Shown: positions 1 to 7,686, counted from the first letter of the stretch. The stretch is 35,666 bases of DNA from Runella sp. (GCF_027484545.1 NZ_JAIXST010000349.1:1-35666); one strand, 5' to 3'. Notes: generated by a model from the letters alone, not told the origin. Program-made: numbers and translations.

Positions 1-24
1 GGTAGTGCTTCAATTATGGTGCTG
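1..24. repeat. IS1-family terminal inverted repeat, left copy
   Basis: Bases 1-24 begin GGTAGTGC and match the reverse complement of 857-880 at 22 of 24 positions. This is the distal end of the IS relative to tssC. Confidence 0.9.
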
Positions 25-739
25 AGAGCCCCATTGCATGATTCAAATTATGGTAGCATAAATAGAATTTGATAGCCCCAATGTGATTTTCTAATTTTTT
101 AGAAAATGAGAGGGTTTCTCTGACCAAACGAGATACTCTTTGACGTAGGGTATTGTTGAATCTTTCAATATGATTTGTGTATTTTTTTTGTTTGCAATAA
201 AGATGCCTTCCCTCTGGAATAACAGTTTTGTAGCTATCCCAGTCATCGGTATGAAATAATCCATATTCTCTAATTTGTTGAGGTATTTTCTCCCACAATG
301 CCTTGGCAGATTCTCTACTTCTATCGCCAACATGAAAAGCTATAATCTGCCGAGAATCTTTGTGCATAACCAGCCAAACATAGTAAACATTTTTTCGATT
401 TCCTACCCATGACCACAATTCATCGGCCTCATTATCAGCTAATTTTATGTAGTACTGGTCGTTATAATTTACTTTCTTGAAATTAATTTTACAATTTAAA
501 TCTTCGGGTAATTCCGCGTATATTTCTTTGATAAAAGCTAATAGCCAGCTTAAAGAAATACCCACGACCCGACAGATACCCCGAAGAGAGATACGCTCTG
601 ACAAAAGTCGTTTTATATAAACCTTCTTATCTGGTGAAATGAACCAGTCTTTGCCTTTATCAACCGCATCGGCGGTCCGAAAATTTATATCTACAATCTT
701 TGCACTTATTACAAGGTTTAAGATAGTCTGTAAAACCAT
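14..739 (-). CDS. IS1-family transposase, catalytic ORF
   Basis: About 240 residues of IS1 (InsB-type) DDE transposase. Visible family signatures are a helix-turn-helix region (RISLRGICRVVGISLSWLL), DELWSWVG with the first catalytic Asp, HTDDWDSY with the second Asp, and the C-terminal HIERFNNTLRQRV block followed by LSFSKKLENHIGAI, strongly conserved in cyanobacterial/Bacteroidota IS1 relatives. The apparent N-terminus at 739 is a TTG inside the upstream zinc-ribbon ORF, so the functional protein is probably a fusion made by frameshifting. The catalytic part looks full length. Confidence 0.88.
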   Translation of the reverse strand: MVLQTILNLVISAKIVDINFRTADAVDKGKDWFISPDKKVYIKRLLSERISLRGICRVVGISLSWLLAFIKEIYAELPEDLNCKINFKKVNYNDQYYIKLADNEADELWSWVGNRKNVYYVWLVMHKDSRQIIAFHVGDRSRESAKALWEKIPQQIREYGLFHTDDWDSYKTVIPEGRHLYCKQKKYTNHIERFNNTLRQRVSRLVRETLSFSKKLENHIGAIKFYLCYHNLNHAMGLSAP

Positions 740-794
740 TTTTCTTTACATTTGTGCTAAGGCAACGGGGGCATCTTTCGGGTGTATTACACAT
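660..794 (-). CDS. IS1-family InsA-like N-terminal zinc-ribbon ORF
   Basis: A 44-codon ORF starting at the ATG at 794 encodes a four-cysteine zinc ribbon (CPRC near residue 8, CNKCKDC near residues 28-34), the DNA-binding N-terminus typical of IS1 transposases. It stops at 660-662 and overlaps the start of the catalytic ORF. The downstream ORF is in the +1 (equivalently -2) frame, whereas classical IS1 uses a -1 shift. Either this copy uses an unusual frameshift or an indel separates the two parts. It is too short for most gene callers. Confidence 0.7.
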   Translation of the reverse strand: MCNTPERCPRCLSTNVKKNGFTDYLKPCNKCKDCRYKFSDRRCG

Positions 795-856
795 CAGGTA
801 GGTTATTTAGGTTCTTGGTAAAACAAAAATAACACCCCGATTGCCCCTTACAAAAT

Positions 857-880
857 CAGCACCATAATTGGCGCACTACC
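857..880. repeat. IS1-family terminal inverted repeat, right copy
   Basis: Bases 857-880 are the partner of 1-24. The last bases, read on the minus strand as GGTAG, complete the final codon of the interrupted tssC frame and give it a TAG stop. Confidence 0.9.
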
Positions 881-2234
881 TCAATTCCGAATCCCAATCG
901 CCTTTGGTACCTGTCATGTTGATGGCAAATACTTTGGCAGGAAAAAAGGGCTTCAAATCCATGTTAACAATGACGTGCGTAGGTTTTTCGGGGTGGCGTT
1001 TCACTTCCAGATTGCGATAATCTTCGATGATTTTGCCCGGTCCGCGAATCTCGGCGAGGAACTTGGAAATCTGCTTTTTGATGTCTTCCAACATCTTGTT
1101 ATCAATGTTTTCGAAGGTACGACGGTTCAGAAAATCCTGCATGATTTTGCCAATCCAGTCAAACACCCGAACCACACTATACGTCTGCAAACCTACGTTA
1201 TCGCCATCAAAAAGCGTTTTTGCCGACTGCGGCACCACCCGTCCCCACTCGTAAATGAGCGGAATTAAGCCTCGGTTCTCCAATTGAGCTACCTCGTTTT
1301 TGCGCATGGTGAACTTTGTTCCGCTCGCCATTTTGAGTTTTCCGTGGGCCAAACCTGCCGCCGGTTGGGCAATGCTGCCTCCCCAAAGCAAACCGGCCAA
1401 GGCCATCGACGGAGGAACAAAAAGGTGATCTTCTTCTCCAATATCGGTGTTGGCTTCACGGCCAACTACCCAGTTGGCAGGCATCATCACGTGCGATTTG
1501 TACGCATCCGAGCCTGTCAATTTATCTTTGTCAAAGGCCGCTTCCACATCTTCGGCACTGTCTAAGTGACGATAGTCGGTAAGTAACATTGCCTTGTTTT
1601 GATAGGCCAATTCAGCCCATTTATCCACGATGATATTTTTCTTTAACCAACCCGGTATCACCACCAGCGAATAGTTATTTGTTAAATCGAAGCGGTCGTA
1701 ATTATCCCGAAGTTCTTTGGCCAATTGCTCAAAAATCCCCGTTGGATTGCTGAATCCATCAATATCGGTTGTCATGTCGTTGCCGGCATCGAAAAGGGTC
1801 AGGTTTTTAACTTTTTCTTCGGCGGTATTTTCAAAAAACAACGCCAATGAACGATACGAGCGCTCCAGTTCTTCAGTCTGACTAAGGCAGTTGAGTAAAT
1901 TGGATTTGAGTGTTTCACCGGCCGAGGATGCTTTTTGTTCGGCATCGGCTACCATATCGGCTATATTATCGTGTGCTGAAAGTAAATCAGCTACGGCCTG
2001 AAGGCGTTTTTTAAGTTTTTTACGGTCGGCCTTGTTATCTTCTTCTTCCAAAAACATCGCTTTACGCGCCTTTTTGGTTGAATCCATATTTTCGGTGCCG
2101 TCCACAATGGTTTTAATAAACTCAAAACCACCGTATTTAGATAATTGTGGGACTATTTGAGTCAAAGGACGCGGTGCGGCCGCCTTCTCTTTGAAAAGTT
2201 CTTTCGATTGGGGTAGTTGTTCTTCTTGTGCCAT
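876..2234 (-). CDS. tssC: Type VI secretion contractile sheath large subunit (TssC-like), 3' end cut by IS
   Basis: The protein of 452 residues resembles the Bacteroidota (T6SSiii) TssC large sheath subunit, which with TssB builds the contractile tube around the Hcp tail. Support is the overall length, a central TssC-like block (DMTTDIDGFSNPTGIFEQL, then LVVIPGWLKKN, then VPPSMALAGLLWGGS), the C-terminal helical segment around RVFDWIGKIMQDFL, and adjacency to a TssB-sized gene and clpV. The ATG at 2234 is preferred over an upstream in-frame TTG. The last codon and TAG stop come from the inverted repeat of the IS1 element, so the native C-terminus is altered, probably by a few residues. The gap to tssB is 100 nt and the two are probably co-transcribed. 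Family assignment is by recognition only. Confidence 0.75.
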   Translation of the reverse strand: MAQEEQLPQSKELFKEKAAAPRPLTQIVPQLSKYGGFEFIKTIVDGTENMDSTKKARKAMFLEEEDNKADRKKLKKRLQAVADLLSAHDNIADMVADAEQKASSAGETLKSNLLNCLSQTEELERSYRSLALFFENTAEEKVKNLTLFDAGNDMTTDIDGFSNPTGIFEQLAKELRDNYDRFDLTNNYSLVVIPGWLKKNIIVDKWAELAYQNKAMLLTDYRHLDSAEDVEAAFDKDKLTGSDAYKSHVMMPANWVVGREANTDIGEEDHLFVPPSMALAGLLWGGSIAQPAAGLAHGKLKMASGTKFTMRKNEVAQLENRGLIPLIYEWGRVVPQSAKTLFDGDNVGLQTYSVVRVFDWIGKIMQDFLNRRTFENIDNKMLEDIKKQISKFLAEIRGPGKIIEDYRNLEVKRHPEKPTHVIVNMDLKPFFPAKVFAINMTGTKGDWDSELR

Positions 2235-2334
2235 AGCGGGTTTCAGTTGCAAAAGTTCGTCATTCGGTTAGGGGATGTAACCACACGGTACGCCGTTGCG
2301 ATAGAAATATAGGTTACATAGTTAAAGAGTTTGT

Positions 2335-2790
2335 TTATTCTTCGTCAATCGCGTCCAATTCGGCAATCATAGCCATGAGTGCTTCCAAAAAAGCCGCTTT
2401 TCCGGCGGGGTCAGCCAACAGTTTTTGAAATACTTTGTTGGTCATCAGGCGCTTGATCATGGTTTGAAAATCGTCTTCTTTACCTTTCAGTTCCTGCAAA
2501 AAGCCGCTTTGCTCAATCATCCCTTTCACCGTAAAAGCACTTACGCTCGTAAAATTCAGGGTTTCGTTCACTTCTGCTCCATCTTCAGTCGTATGAGTTA
2601 CATCCACTTGAGGTTGAAAATGATCAAACGCGTCCTGTAATTTTTGGATGCCTTCTACGGGCGCTTGGCTCATAGAATCAGCCGTAAACTTGCTGATGAT
2701 GGCGGTTTTGTTATCGTGCAAAAGTTTGATGGCTTCACTGGTGCCTTCGTCGATTACGACGCCGCCCAATTGGGGTTTTTCGATTGCCAT
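2335..2790 (-). CDS. tssB: Type VI secretion contractile sheath small subunit (TssB-like)
   Basis: 151 residues, right-sized for TssB. The N-terminus (MAIEKPQLGGVVIDEGTSEA) is followed by FTADSMSQAPVEG, a segment on acidic VDVTHTTEDGAEVNETLNF, and a helical C-terminus with many charged residues. It lies directly upstream of the TssC-like gene in the usual B-C order. TssB and TssC heterodimers form the sheath, which ClpV disassembles after contraction. The ATG at 2790 has an exact Bacteroidota -7 hexamer-like TACCTTTG about 40 nt upstream (2830-2837). The upstream region resembles that of the neighbouring CHAP gene (see regulatory features). The call rests mainly on context and size. Confidence 0.68.
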   Translation of the reverse strand: MAIEKPQLGGVVIDEGTSEAIKLLHDNKTAIISKFTADSMSQAPVEGIQKLQDAFDHFQPQVDVTHTTEDGAEVNETLNFTSVSAFTVKGMIEQSGFLQELKGKEDDFQTMIKRLMTNKVFQKLLADPAGKAAFLEALMAMIAELDAIDEE

Positions 2791-2829
2791 GGTCAGGAAT
2801 AAATTAGGGGTTATGTTTTATTTACGTAA

Positions 2830-2887
2830 CAAAGGTATTGGCTATGTTTCAACTATTTTAGCGTATAAATACGTGATTTTCAAATGA
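2830..2887 (-). promoter_or_regulatory. Promoter of tssB with conserved upstream element
   Basis: In gene direction a conserved upstream block (2855-2887, core TCATTTGAAAATCACGTA then CTAAAAT) is followed after 17 nt by TACCTTTG, an exact TAnnTTTG -7 motif. The same layout with the same 17-nt spacing occurs at 3452-3510 upstream of the CHAP gene. No normally spaced -33 TTG is seen, which suggests activator dependence. Confidence 0.65.
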
Positions 2888-2911
2888 CGTATTTTTACTC
2901 GTTATGTCTTT

Positions 2912-3394
2912 TTAAGGAGTGGCAATAGGGCGATAGAACCACCAATTTTTCGCAAAACTCCCTTTGACGGTTATTGTATTTTTACTTTTGAAGTATAAAG
3001 TACAGGATTGAACAGTACCGCCTTGAGGTATATTTTGTTCATAGACTTCCAATTCATCATTATCCCCTCCAACAACTGCCCCAATAATAGCTGTATGATA
3101 AGGCCAGGAAGAGTTTCCCCGTTCCTGATAAGCGCCGTTGCTTTCGGTGTATTTGTACAATTTAAACTGAACAATATCACCGGCCTGTAGCTGCCCAAAT
3201 GAATTAATAGCTGTACCCCATTTATAGGGAGGTTTAAAACTTTTCCCCATGACATCATTGGAAGTTTTTGCCCGGTTTTCACGAAGTGCTTCTTCGGCCA
3301 AATCCCAGCATTCGGAGGCACCGCTAATTTTACCTGTTACGTTTGTGCCTACTTTTGATTTTACCCAAGAAACTATTGTTTGATTAAGTCCCAT
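2912..3394 (-). CDS. CHAP/NlpC-P60-like cysteine amidase, candidate T6SS effector
   Basis: A 160-residue protein with the layout of a papain-like amidase: Cys29 in SECWDLAEEAL at the start of a helix, a strand LQAGDIVQFK (~69-78), His100 in WPYHTAIIG and a third polar residue in EVYEQN (~116-121). Such folds cleave peptidoglycan peptides or amide bonds. There is no signal peptide, so a toxin exported by the neighbouring contractile system is plausible (inference). The first residues MGLNQTIVSWVKS resemble those of the metallopeptidase gene at 7096-7686, as does the 5' leader. It lies between tssB and a gene of unknown function. No obvious small immunity gene with a signal peptide is adjacent; the 242-aa or 54-aa neighbour could be one. 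Confidence 0.65.
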   Translation of the reverse strand: MGLNQTIVSWVKSKVGTNVTGKISGASECWDLAEEALRENRAKTSNDVMGKSFKPPYKWGTAINSFGQLQAGDIVQFKLYKYTESNGAYQERGNSSWPYHTAIIGAVVGGDNDELEVYEQNIPQGGTVQSCTLYFKSKNTITVKGSFAKNWWFYRPIATP

Positions 3395-3451
3395 GATGCA
3401 AGTTACTTTTTAATTAATATCCTCAATTTCAATTGCTTTAATTGAACATAA

Positions 3452-3510
3452 CAAAGGTAATCGGTGATTATCAGGGATTTTAGAGTGCAACTACGTGATT
3501 TTTAAAATGA
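3452..3510 (-). promoter_or_regulatory. Promoter of the CHAP-like gene, same architecture as tssB promoter
   Basis: Reading toward the gene, the conserved block (3477-3510, containing AAATCACGTAGTT and CTAAAAT) lies 17 nt before TACCTTTG (3452-3459). Over 33 aligned positions the block matches the tssB one at 28, with one extra base. The start codon follows 57 nt downstream. Confidence 0.65.
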
Positions 3511-3543
3511 GGTATTTCTACGTGATGCCGGTACTGTTACGCG

Positions 3544-4272
3544 TTACCAGTCACCAACTTGATAATATATTTTCACTTTTACATCCGCTTTTTCAGCAGA
3601 ATCAAATGTTTTTGAGAATGCACTTTCTAATTTTAAATGTTCGCCAAGATTAAGAGTTGCCCCGGCCGATACGTCGTCCATTGATAGCTGGGTGCTCAAT
3701 CTACCATACTTACCTATCGTATCAAATGCTAAAGAGGGTTTTATCTTTGTCAAATAACTATCGTCGTACGAAATCACACCTCCTACCCGTGTATGACCCA
3801 TGATTTGAACATCATAACCTACCTGAAACCCTTTCGCTACTTCCGCCATGCTTGGAAGCCCTCCCTTAAATCCGCCTTCATAAAATCGCTGCACTCGAGT
3901 CAGAACCGAAGGGGAAAAGCCTAACGTCGGAGCTAGCAATACATTGGGAGCAAGCCAGCGATAACCGTGATTTTTCGTCAGAAACGGCAATAGATCCCAA
4001 GGCAAATGCGCCATCATTCCTACCAAAGAGTATTGACCCATATCATCTACCACCCCATGAGAATCAATGTGAACATCGCAACTGTTTCTATTGATTTGAA
4101 AATGAACCGATTCAGTAGGGCCTTTCTGACGATAACCCGTCCCCTTCGTTTTTGCGGCCATAAAACACCCCAAAAGAGTTGATTCATCGTCTCTGATGAA
4201 TTTTTCGTGTCTTTCGAGTCTTTGCTTCAAAGCTTCCCAACCAACACAATTGAATTCAAAGCCTATACCCAT
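3544..4272 (-). CDS. Unknown 242-aa protein in T6SS locus
   Basis: I do not recognise this family. The sequence begins MGIGFEFNCVGWEALKQRL, has a Cys/His-bearing stretch (HFQINRNSCDVHIDSHGVV, residues ~57-75), a central hydrophobic region (HLPWDLLPFL), and a C-terminal half with alternating hydrophobic/polar residues (from YDVQIMGHTRVGGVI to the end) that looks beta-rich. No signal peptide or clear membrane segment is visible. A GTG two codons upstream (4278) directly follows the stop of the small ORF at 4279; the ATG at 4272 is preferred. It is tightly linked to the 54-aa gene and clpV, so a role in the contractile system (effector, immunity or assembly factor) is plausible but unproven. Confidence 0.6.
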   Translation of the reverse strand: MGIGFEFNCVGWEALKQRLERHEKFIRDDESTLLGCFMAAKTKGTGYRQKGPTESVHFQINRNSCDVHIDSHGVVDDMGQYSLVGMMAHLPWDLLPFLTKNHGYRWLAPNVLLAPTLGFSPSVLTRVQRFYEGGFKGGLPSMAEVAKGFQVGYDVQIMGHTRVGGVISYDDSYLTKIKPSLAFDTIGKYGRLSTQLSMDDVSAGATLNLGEHLKLESAFSKTFDSAEKADVKVKIYYQVGDW

Positions 4273-4278
4273 CCCCAC

Positions 4279-4443
4279 CTAATAAATGGAATTTTGAGTG
4301 GCTTTAATCCCATACTCGTACAAATCAAGATGAATGTGCAGTTCAGTCAATCTTGCAAGAACTTTGTCAACGATTGCGTTCTTTTGCTTCTTTTTTTCAT
4401 CTTCATCTTCGCTAAACTCAACGACCGGACTTCCCATGTGCAT
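4279..4443 (-). CDS. Small charged protein, 54 aa, unknown
   Basis: A 54-residue protein (MHMGSPVVEFSEDEDEKKKQKNAIVD...) with a strongly acidic then basic patch near residues 10-20 and a predicted helix with leucines after it. It starts 26 nt after the clpV stop (4470) if the ATG at 4443 is used; an in-frame GTG at 4485 would overlap clpV. Its TAG stop lies 6 nt before the ATG of the 242-aa gene, so the two are probably translationally coupled. Function unknown; an adaptor, chaperone or immunity partner of the next gene is possible. Confidence 0.5.
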   Translation of the reverse strand: MHMGSPVVEFSEDEDEKKKQKNAIVDKVLARLTELHIHLDLYEYGIKATQNSIY

Positions 4444-4469
4444 TTCCGTTAAAAATGAATTATTTCTTT

Positions 4470-6974
4470 TTACTCTTTCACCCACTCAAACTCCCCATCT
4501 TCCCCCAATTTCAGGGTTATTTGCGAACCTTTGCCAATTTCGCCCGACACAATCATGCGCGAAAGCGGGCGGCGGATGCGGTTGCGAATTACACCCCGAA
4601 TGGGCCGCGCACCATACTTGGGTGTGAAGCCTTCCAATGCCAAAGCTTTACGGGCTTCGTCATCCAAGTGGAGTGTGATGCCTTGCTTTTCAAGTAGAGT
4701 AATGAGTGGCTTAAGCTGAATGTTGAAAATATTGACTACGGCGCTCTCCGTAATCGGACTGAAAGGGATAATTTCGGTCAAACGGCCCAAAAATTCGGGA
4801 CGGAAGTGCTTGGTCATCAAATCCAAGATATCGTTGGAGGCGGGGATTTTTCCCGCGCCAAACTGTGCCGCTATCCACTCCGAACCAATGTTTGAGGTGA
4901 AAAGTATAATGGCATTAGAGAAATCTCCCTCCCTCCCAAGTCGATCGTGGAGCGTTCCCTCGTCCAGTATTTGTAAGAACAAATCAAAGACCGAAGGGTG
5001 GGCTTTTTCGATTTCGTCAAACAATACAATGGCAAAGGGTTGCTGTTTGATTTTAGTCACCAGCAAGCCCCCTTCTTCGTAACCTACGTAGCCAGGAGGC
5101 GCGCCGTATAGCACAGCCGCAGAATGCTCTTCCTTAAACTCCGACATGTCAAAACGAATCAGGGCTTTTTCGTCGTTAAACAAAAAATCGGCCATCGTTT
5201 TAGCCAATTCGGTTTTCCCCGTACCCGTAGGCCCTGAAAAGAAAAACGAGCCAATCGGCTGTCCCGGGCGGCTCAAACCTGAGCGATTTTCTAAAATAGC
5301 ATCAGCAATGACTTTGGTCGCATGATCTTGACCGACCACGCGTTTTTTGAGGTGCTCGTCCAAAAGAAGCAATTTTTCCCGCTCTTTGGATTGAAGTTTC
5401 CCCAACGGAATTCCTGTTTTATGGGCTACTACGGCCGCTACATCGTGCTTTTCGACGGTTTCTTTTTTCTGTCCGCCCAATGTTTCGAGTTTTAGCAGTA
5501 AATCCGTCAGATAATCGGCCACGGCTTCGGGCAATTCCATCTGGGCAAGTTCTGATTCTTCTTCCAGCTGTCCCAATAAAATCGGACTCAACCGATGATG
5601 GAGTTGGCGTTCAAACCAGCGCAGTTCTTGACCAAACAAAATCGGATCTCCACTCCCGTGCAATTCACGTAGACTGAGGAGTTCGGTTCGCAAAAAATCT
5701 ATTTCCTGTTGGGTGGTTTCGCTCATCAACTTCATGGCGGCCATGGTACGGTCGATGAGGTCGATGGCGGCATCAGGCAAGCGGCGGTCTTTGATGTAAC
5801 GTCTTGCCAAACGGACAGTTTCGATAATAGTTCCATCGCCCACCTTGATTTGATGATGCTCCTCAAACAACGAAATCACCTTTCCAATCATCCGACTCGC
5901 GGTCGTTTCATCGGGCTCTTCTACTTTTACCAGTTCAAAACGTCGCGCAAAGGCTTCGTCGGGCTCCATAAATTTCCGAAACTCGTCGAGCGTAGTGGCG
6001 CCAATCACGGTCAACTCGCCACGGGCCAATTCGGGCTTAAGCAAATTGACCAGGCCCATCGCACCGCTTTGAGGGTCCATCAGGATGTGGATTTCGTCAA
6101 TAAAAAGCAGTGCCCGCTCGTATTGTTTTATTTCTGCAATGATATTTTTGAGGCGATCTTCGATTTCTCCTTTGTAAGAAGCACCCGCAATCAACGCGCC
6201 CATATCCAATTGGAACAAATAGGCATTTTGAAGGTGTCCCGGCACTTGTCCGGCCACAATCAACTGGGCTAATCCTTCCACTAAGGCCGTTTTTCCTACG
6301 CCCGGTTCACCCACAATAATTACGTTAGGTTTGGTGCGCCGCCCCAAGATTTCGACCGTCATACGGGTTTCCTTGTCGCGTCCGATAATGGGGTCCAGTT
6401 TTCCATCGCGGGCTACGGCGGTTTTATCCACACAATATTTAAACAAGGCTTTAGCGCCTGCATTTCCTCCGACTGAAGTAGCTGCCGATGTACCTTTGAC
6501 CGCACCGTTGGCAGGAGGGCTAACGGCAGTTTGTACGCCTGCTTCGGCCATTGCTTTTTCGAGCAATTCGGTTTCGGTCAGTGGAAACGATTTGAGTTGG
6601 TCTTTCTGAAATCCTACGCCCGGACGGGCAATGGCGGCCAGCACTGCCAAAGGCGACACTTCATCTTCTCCCAATTTCATCCTAATCACGTCCGATACTT
6701 CAAACACAGCCTGGGCCTGAGCATCACCGCGGGCTACCCCCTCAAGACGAGTGGATTTTGGGTATTTTTCGATGCGAATATCGGCCCAATCGCGGAGGTA
6801 ATGAATATCAATTCCCCAGACTGCCAGAACACTCGACAGACCTACATCATTGTTTAACAAGCCTTTAAGCAAATGCCCAGGCGAGAATGTAGCGTGCTGA
6901 TTTTCTTTTGCTACAGACTGCGCAATTTGAATGGCTTGTTTGAGATCACTACTGAAAGTTAATGTCGAGAGCAT
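4470..6974 (-). CDS. clpV: ClpV/TssH-type AAA+ ATPase
   Basis: 834 residues in the ClpB/ClpV family. It has a Clp N-domain (1-145), a first AAA+ module with Walker A GEPGVGKT (222-229), Walker B LFIDEIH (290-296) and sensor GATT (325-328), a shortened middle domain (~405-500), and a second module with GPTGTGKT (581-588), pore loop GYVG (628-631), LFDEIE (651-656) and sensor-2 GARPIR (788-793). ClpV unfolds contracted T6SS sheaths for reuse. The shortened middle domain and the nearby sheath genes argue for ClpV over a general ClpB disaggregase. The ATG at 6974 gives a normal N-domain; the 38 residues upstream in frame are not family-like. An ACCGTTTACTCAAT regulatory motif and a TAAGTTTG -7 element lie upstream. 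Confidence 0.85.
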   Translation of the reverse strand: MLSTLTFSSDLKQAIQIAQSVAKENQHATFSPGHLLKGLLNNDVGLSSVLAVWGIDIHYLRDWADIRIEKYPKSTRLEGVARGDAQAQAVFEVSDVIRMKLGEDEVSPLAVLAAIARPGVGFQKDQLKSFPLTETELLEKAMAEAGVQTAVSPPANGAVKGTSAATSVGGNAGAKALFKYCVDKTAVARDGKLDPIIGRDKETRMTVEILGRRTKPNVIIVGEPGVGKTALVEGLAQLIVAGQVPGHLQNAYLFQLDMGALIAGASYKGEIEDRLKNIIAEIKQYERALLFIDEIHILMDPQSGAMGLVNLLKPELARGELTVIGATTLDEFRKFMEPDEAFARRFELVKVEEPDETTASRMIGKVISLFEEHHQIKVGDGTIIETVRLARRYIKDRRLPDAAIDLIDRTMAAMKLMSETTQQEIDFLRTELLSLRELHGSGDPILFGQELRWFERQLHHRLSPILLGQLEEESELAQMELPEAVADYLTDLLLKLETLGGQKKETVEKHDVAAVVAHKTGIPLGKLQSKEREKLLLLDEHLKKRVVGQDHATKVIADAILENRSGLSRPGQPIGSFFFSGPTGTGKTELAKTMADFLFNDEKALIRFDMSEFKEEHSAAVLYGAPPGYVGYEEGGLLVTKIKQQPFAIVLFDEIEKAHPSVFDLFLQILDEGTLHDRLGREGDFSNAIILFTSNIGSEWIAAQFGAGKIPASNDILDLMTKHFRPEFLGRLTEIIPFSPITESAVVNIFNIQLKPLITLLEKQGITLHLDDEARKALALEGFTPKYGARPIRGVIRNRIRRPLSRMIVSGEIGKGSQITLKLGEDGEFEWVKE

Positions 6975-7001
6975 AGCGTAGGGCTTGGAGGATAAGTAAA
7001 T

Positions 7002-7051
7002 CAAACTTAGAAAAAGGCAACATGAATCACAAGAAGTATTGAGTAAACGGT
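7002..7051 (-). promoter_or_regulatory. clpV promoter with ACCGTT-type motif
   Basis: In gene direction ACCGTTTACTCAAT (7038-7051) is followed by an exact TAnnTTTG -7 element, TAAGTTTG (7002-7009), 27 nt before the ATG. This is the most divergent of the five ACCGTT motifs, and its A lies 77 nt before the start codon. Confidence 0.55.
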
Positions 7052-7095
7052 AGGGAATAATGAGGGAATGTAAAAAGTGATAACGCAACCTTTAA

Positions 7096-7686
7096 TTACA
7101 CTCCGTTTCCCTGAAAATACTTCCGGTTACTGGCATTAAATAAATCACTGCTTGCAGGATTTCTAAACAGAATGGATGCGTAACGGGAGTCATTCTCTAT
7201 GTTGGAACGGAGCCTTGTCAAGTCATCTGAATTGATATGTCCGGTGGCTCGGGTGTTTATACAACGACGGCCCACGCTTACTAAATCATCGGGTATGTCT
7301 CTGGTAAAGCCTGAATTGTGAAGATAATAACCCTGCGCAATATAGCCTGCTGCTTCGCTGTCTATTCCCAAAAGCCTCATGCTGGTTATGTCAAAATAGG
7401 CATGAACAGATTCATGTACAATCAAGGCATTAAAAAGTCTGGACCAGGTCATGGCAGGCCGAATGGTAAAACTATTCCCATCGCTTGTATAACCGCCGTC
7501 GGAGCCTGAGGGCAAAGTGGCAGCATCGCCGAAGGTGATTTTACCTCCTTCAATCGCCGTAATTACTTTTTGGAAAGCGGTATAGTCAATTTGGATAGTT
7601 CTGCCATCATCTCCCATAAAACTGAAGTTGATGCGGCGTGTTTCATTGCTTTTCAGCACTTGCAGAATGTGTTCTTTTAAGCCCAT
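7096..7686 (-). CDS. HExxH zinc metallopeptidase-like protein, candidate effector
   Basis: 196 residues with a clear zinc-binding HESVH motif (91-95) within a hydrophobic helix (LFNALIVHESVHAYFD) and Glu111 in IDSEAAGYIAQ as a plausible third ligand, a gluzincin-like arrangement. No signal peptide is seen. The N-terminus MGLKEHILQVLKS parallels the CHAP protein at 2912-3394. A small cytoplasmic metalloprotease upstream of clpV in a contractile secretion locus suggests an injected effector (inference), although an assembly or housekeeping role is possible. It starts at ATG 7686 and lies 93 nt downstream of an ACCGTT motif. The family was not identified. Confidence 0.62.
   Translation of the reverse strand: MGLKEHILQVLKSNETRRINFSFMGDDGRTIQIDYTAFQKVITAIEGGKITFGDAATLPSGSDGGYTSDGNSFTIRPAMTWSRLFNALIVHESVHAYFDITSMRLLGIDSEAAGYIAQGYYLHNSGFTRDIPDDLVSVGRRCINTRATGHINSDDLTRLRSNIENDSRYASILFRNPASSDLFNASNRKYFQGNGV

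Larger units (their letters stand above)
1..880 (-). mobile_element. IS1-family insertion sequence, both ends present
   Basis: The element is bounded by 24-bp imperfect inverted repeats at 1-24 and 857-880 (22 of 24 positions match when one is reverse-complemented; outer end GGTAGTGC). It carries an N-terminal zinc-ribbon ORF and a DDE transposase ORF in different frames, both on the minus strand. The right end abuts the tssC reading frame at 881, so the element has inserted into the 3' end of tssC. A target-site duplication cannot be checked because the other flank lies outside the window. The window starts exactly at the IS end, as expected for a contig broken at a repeated element. Confidence 0.9.

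Noticed and set aside
2823-2905. CRISPR-like repeated intergenic DNA (2823-2905 and 3447-3530)
   Set aside because: Only two copies, each upstream of a gene with promoter-like layout; no spacers or cas genes.
5709-6272. 187-aa open frame on the plus strand inside clpV
   Set aside because: It lies wholly opposite the well-supported AAA+ gene and has no recognisable motif.
6975-7088. N-terminal extension of ClpV upstream of the ATG at 6974
   Set aside because: The extra 38 residues do not match Clp N-domains, and the region holds the -7 element and part of the promoter.
876-7088. Extracellular contractile injection system (eCIS) rather than T6SS
   Set aside because: A ClpV-type recycling ATPase with separate TssB- and TssC-sized sheath genes fits T6SS better. 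The other core genes lie outside the window, so this remains open at low weight.
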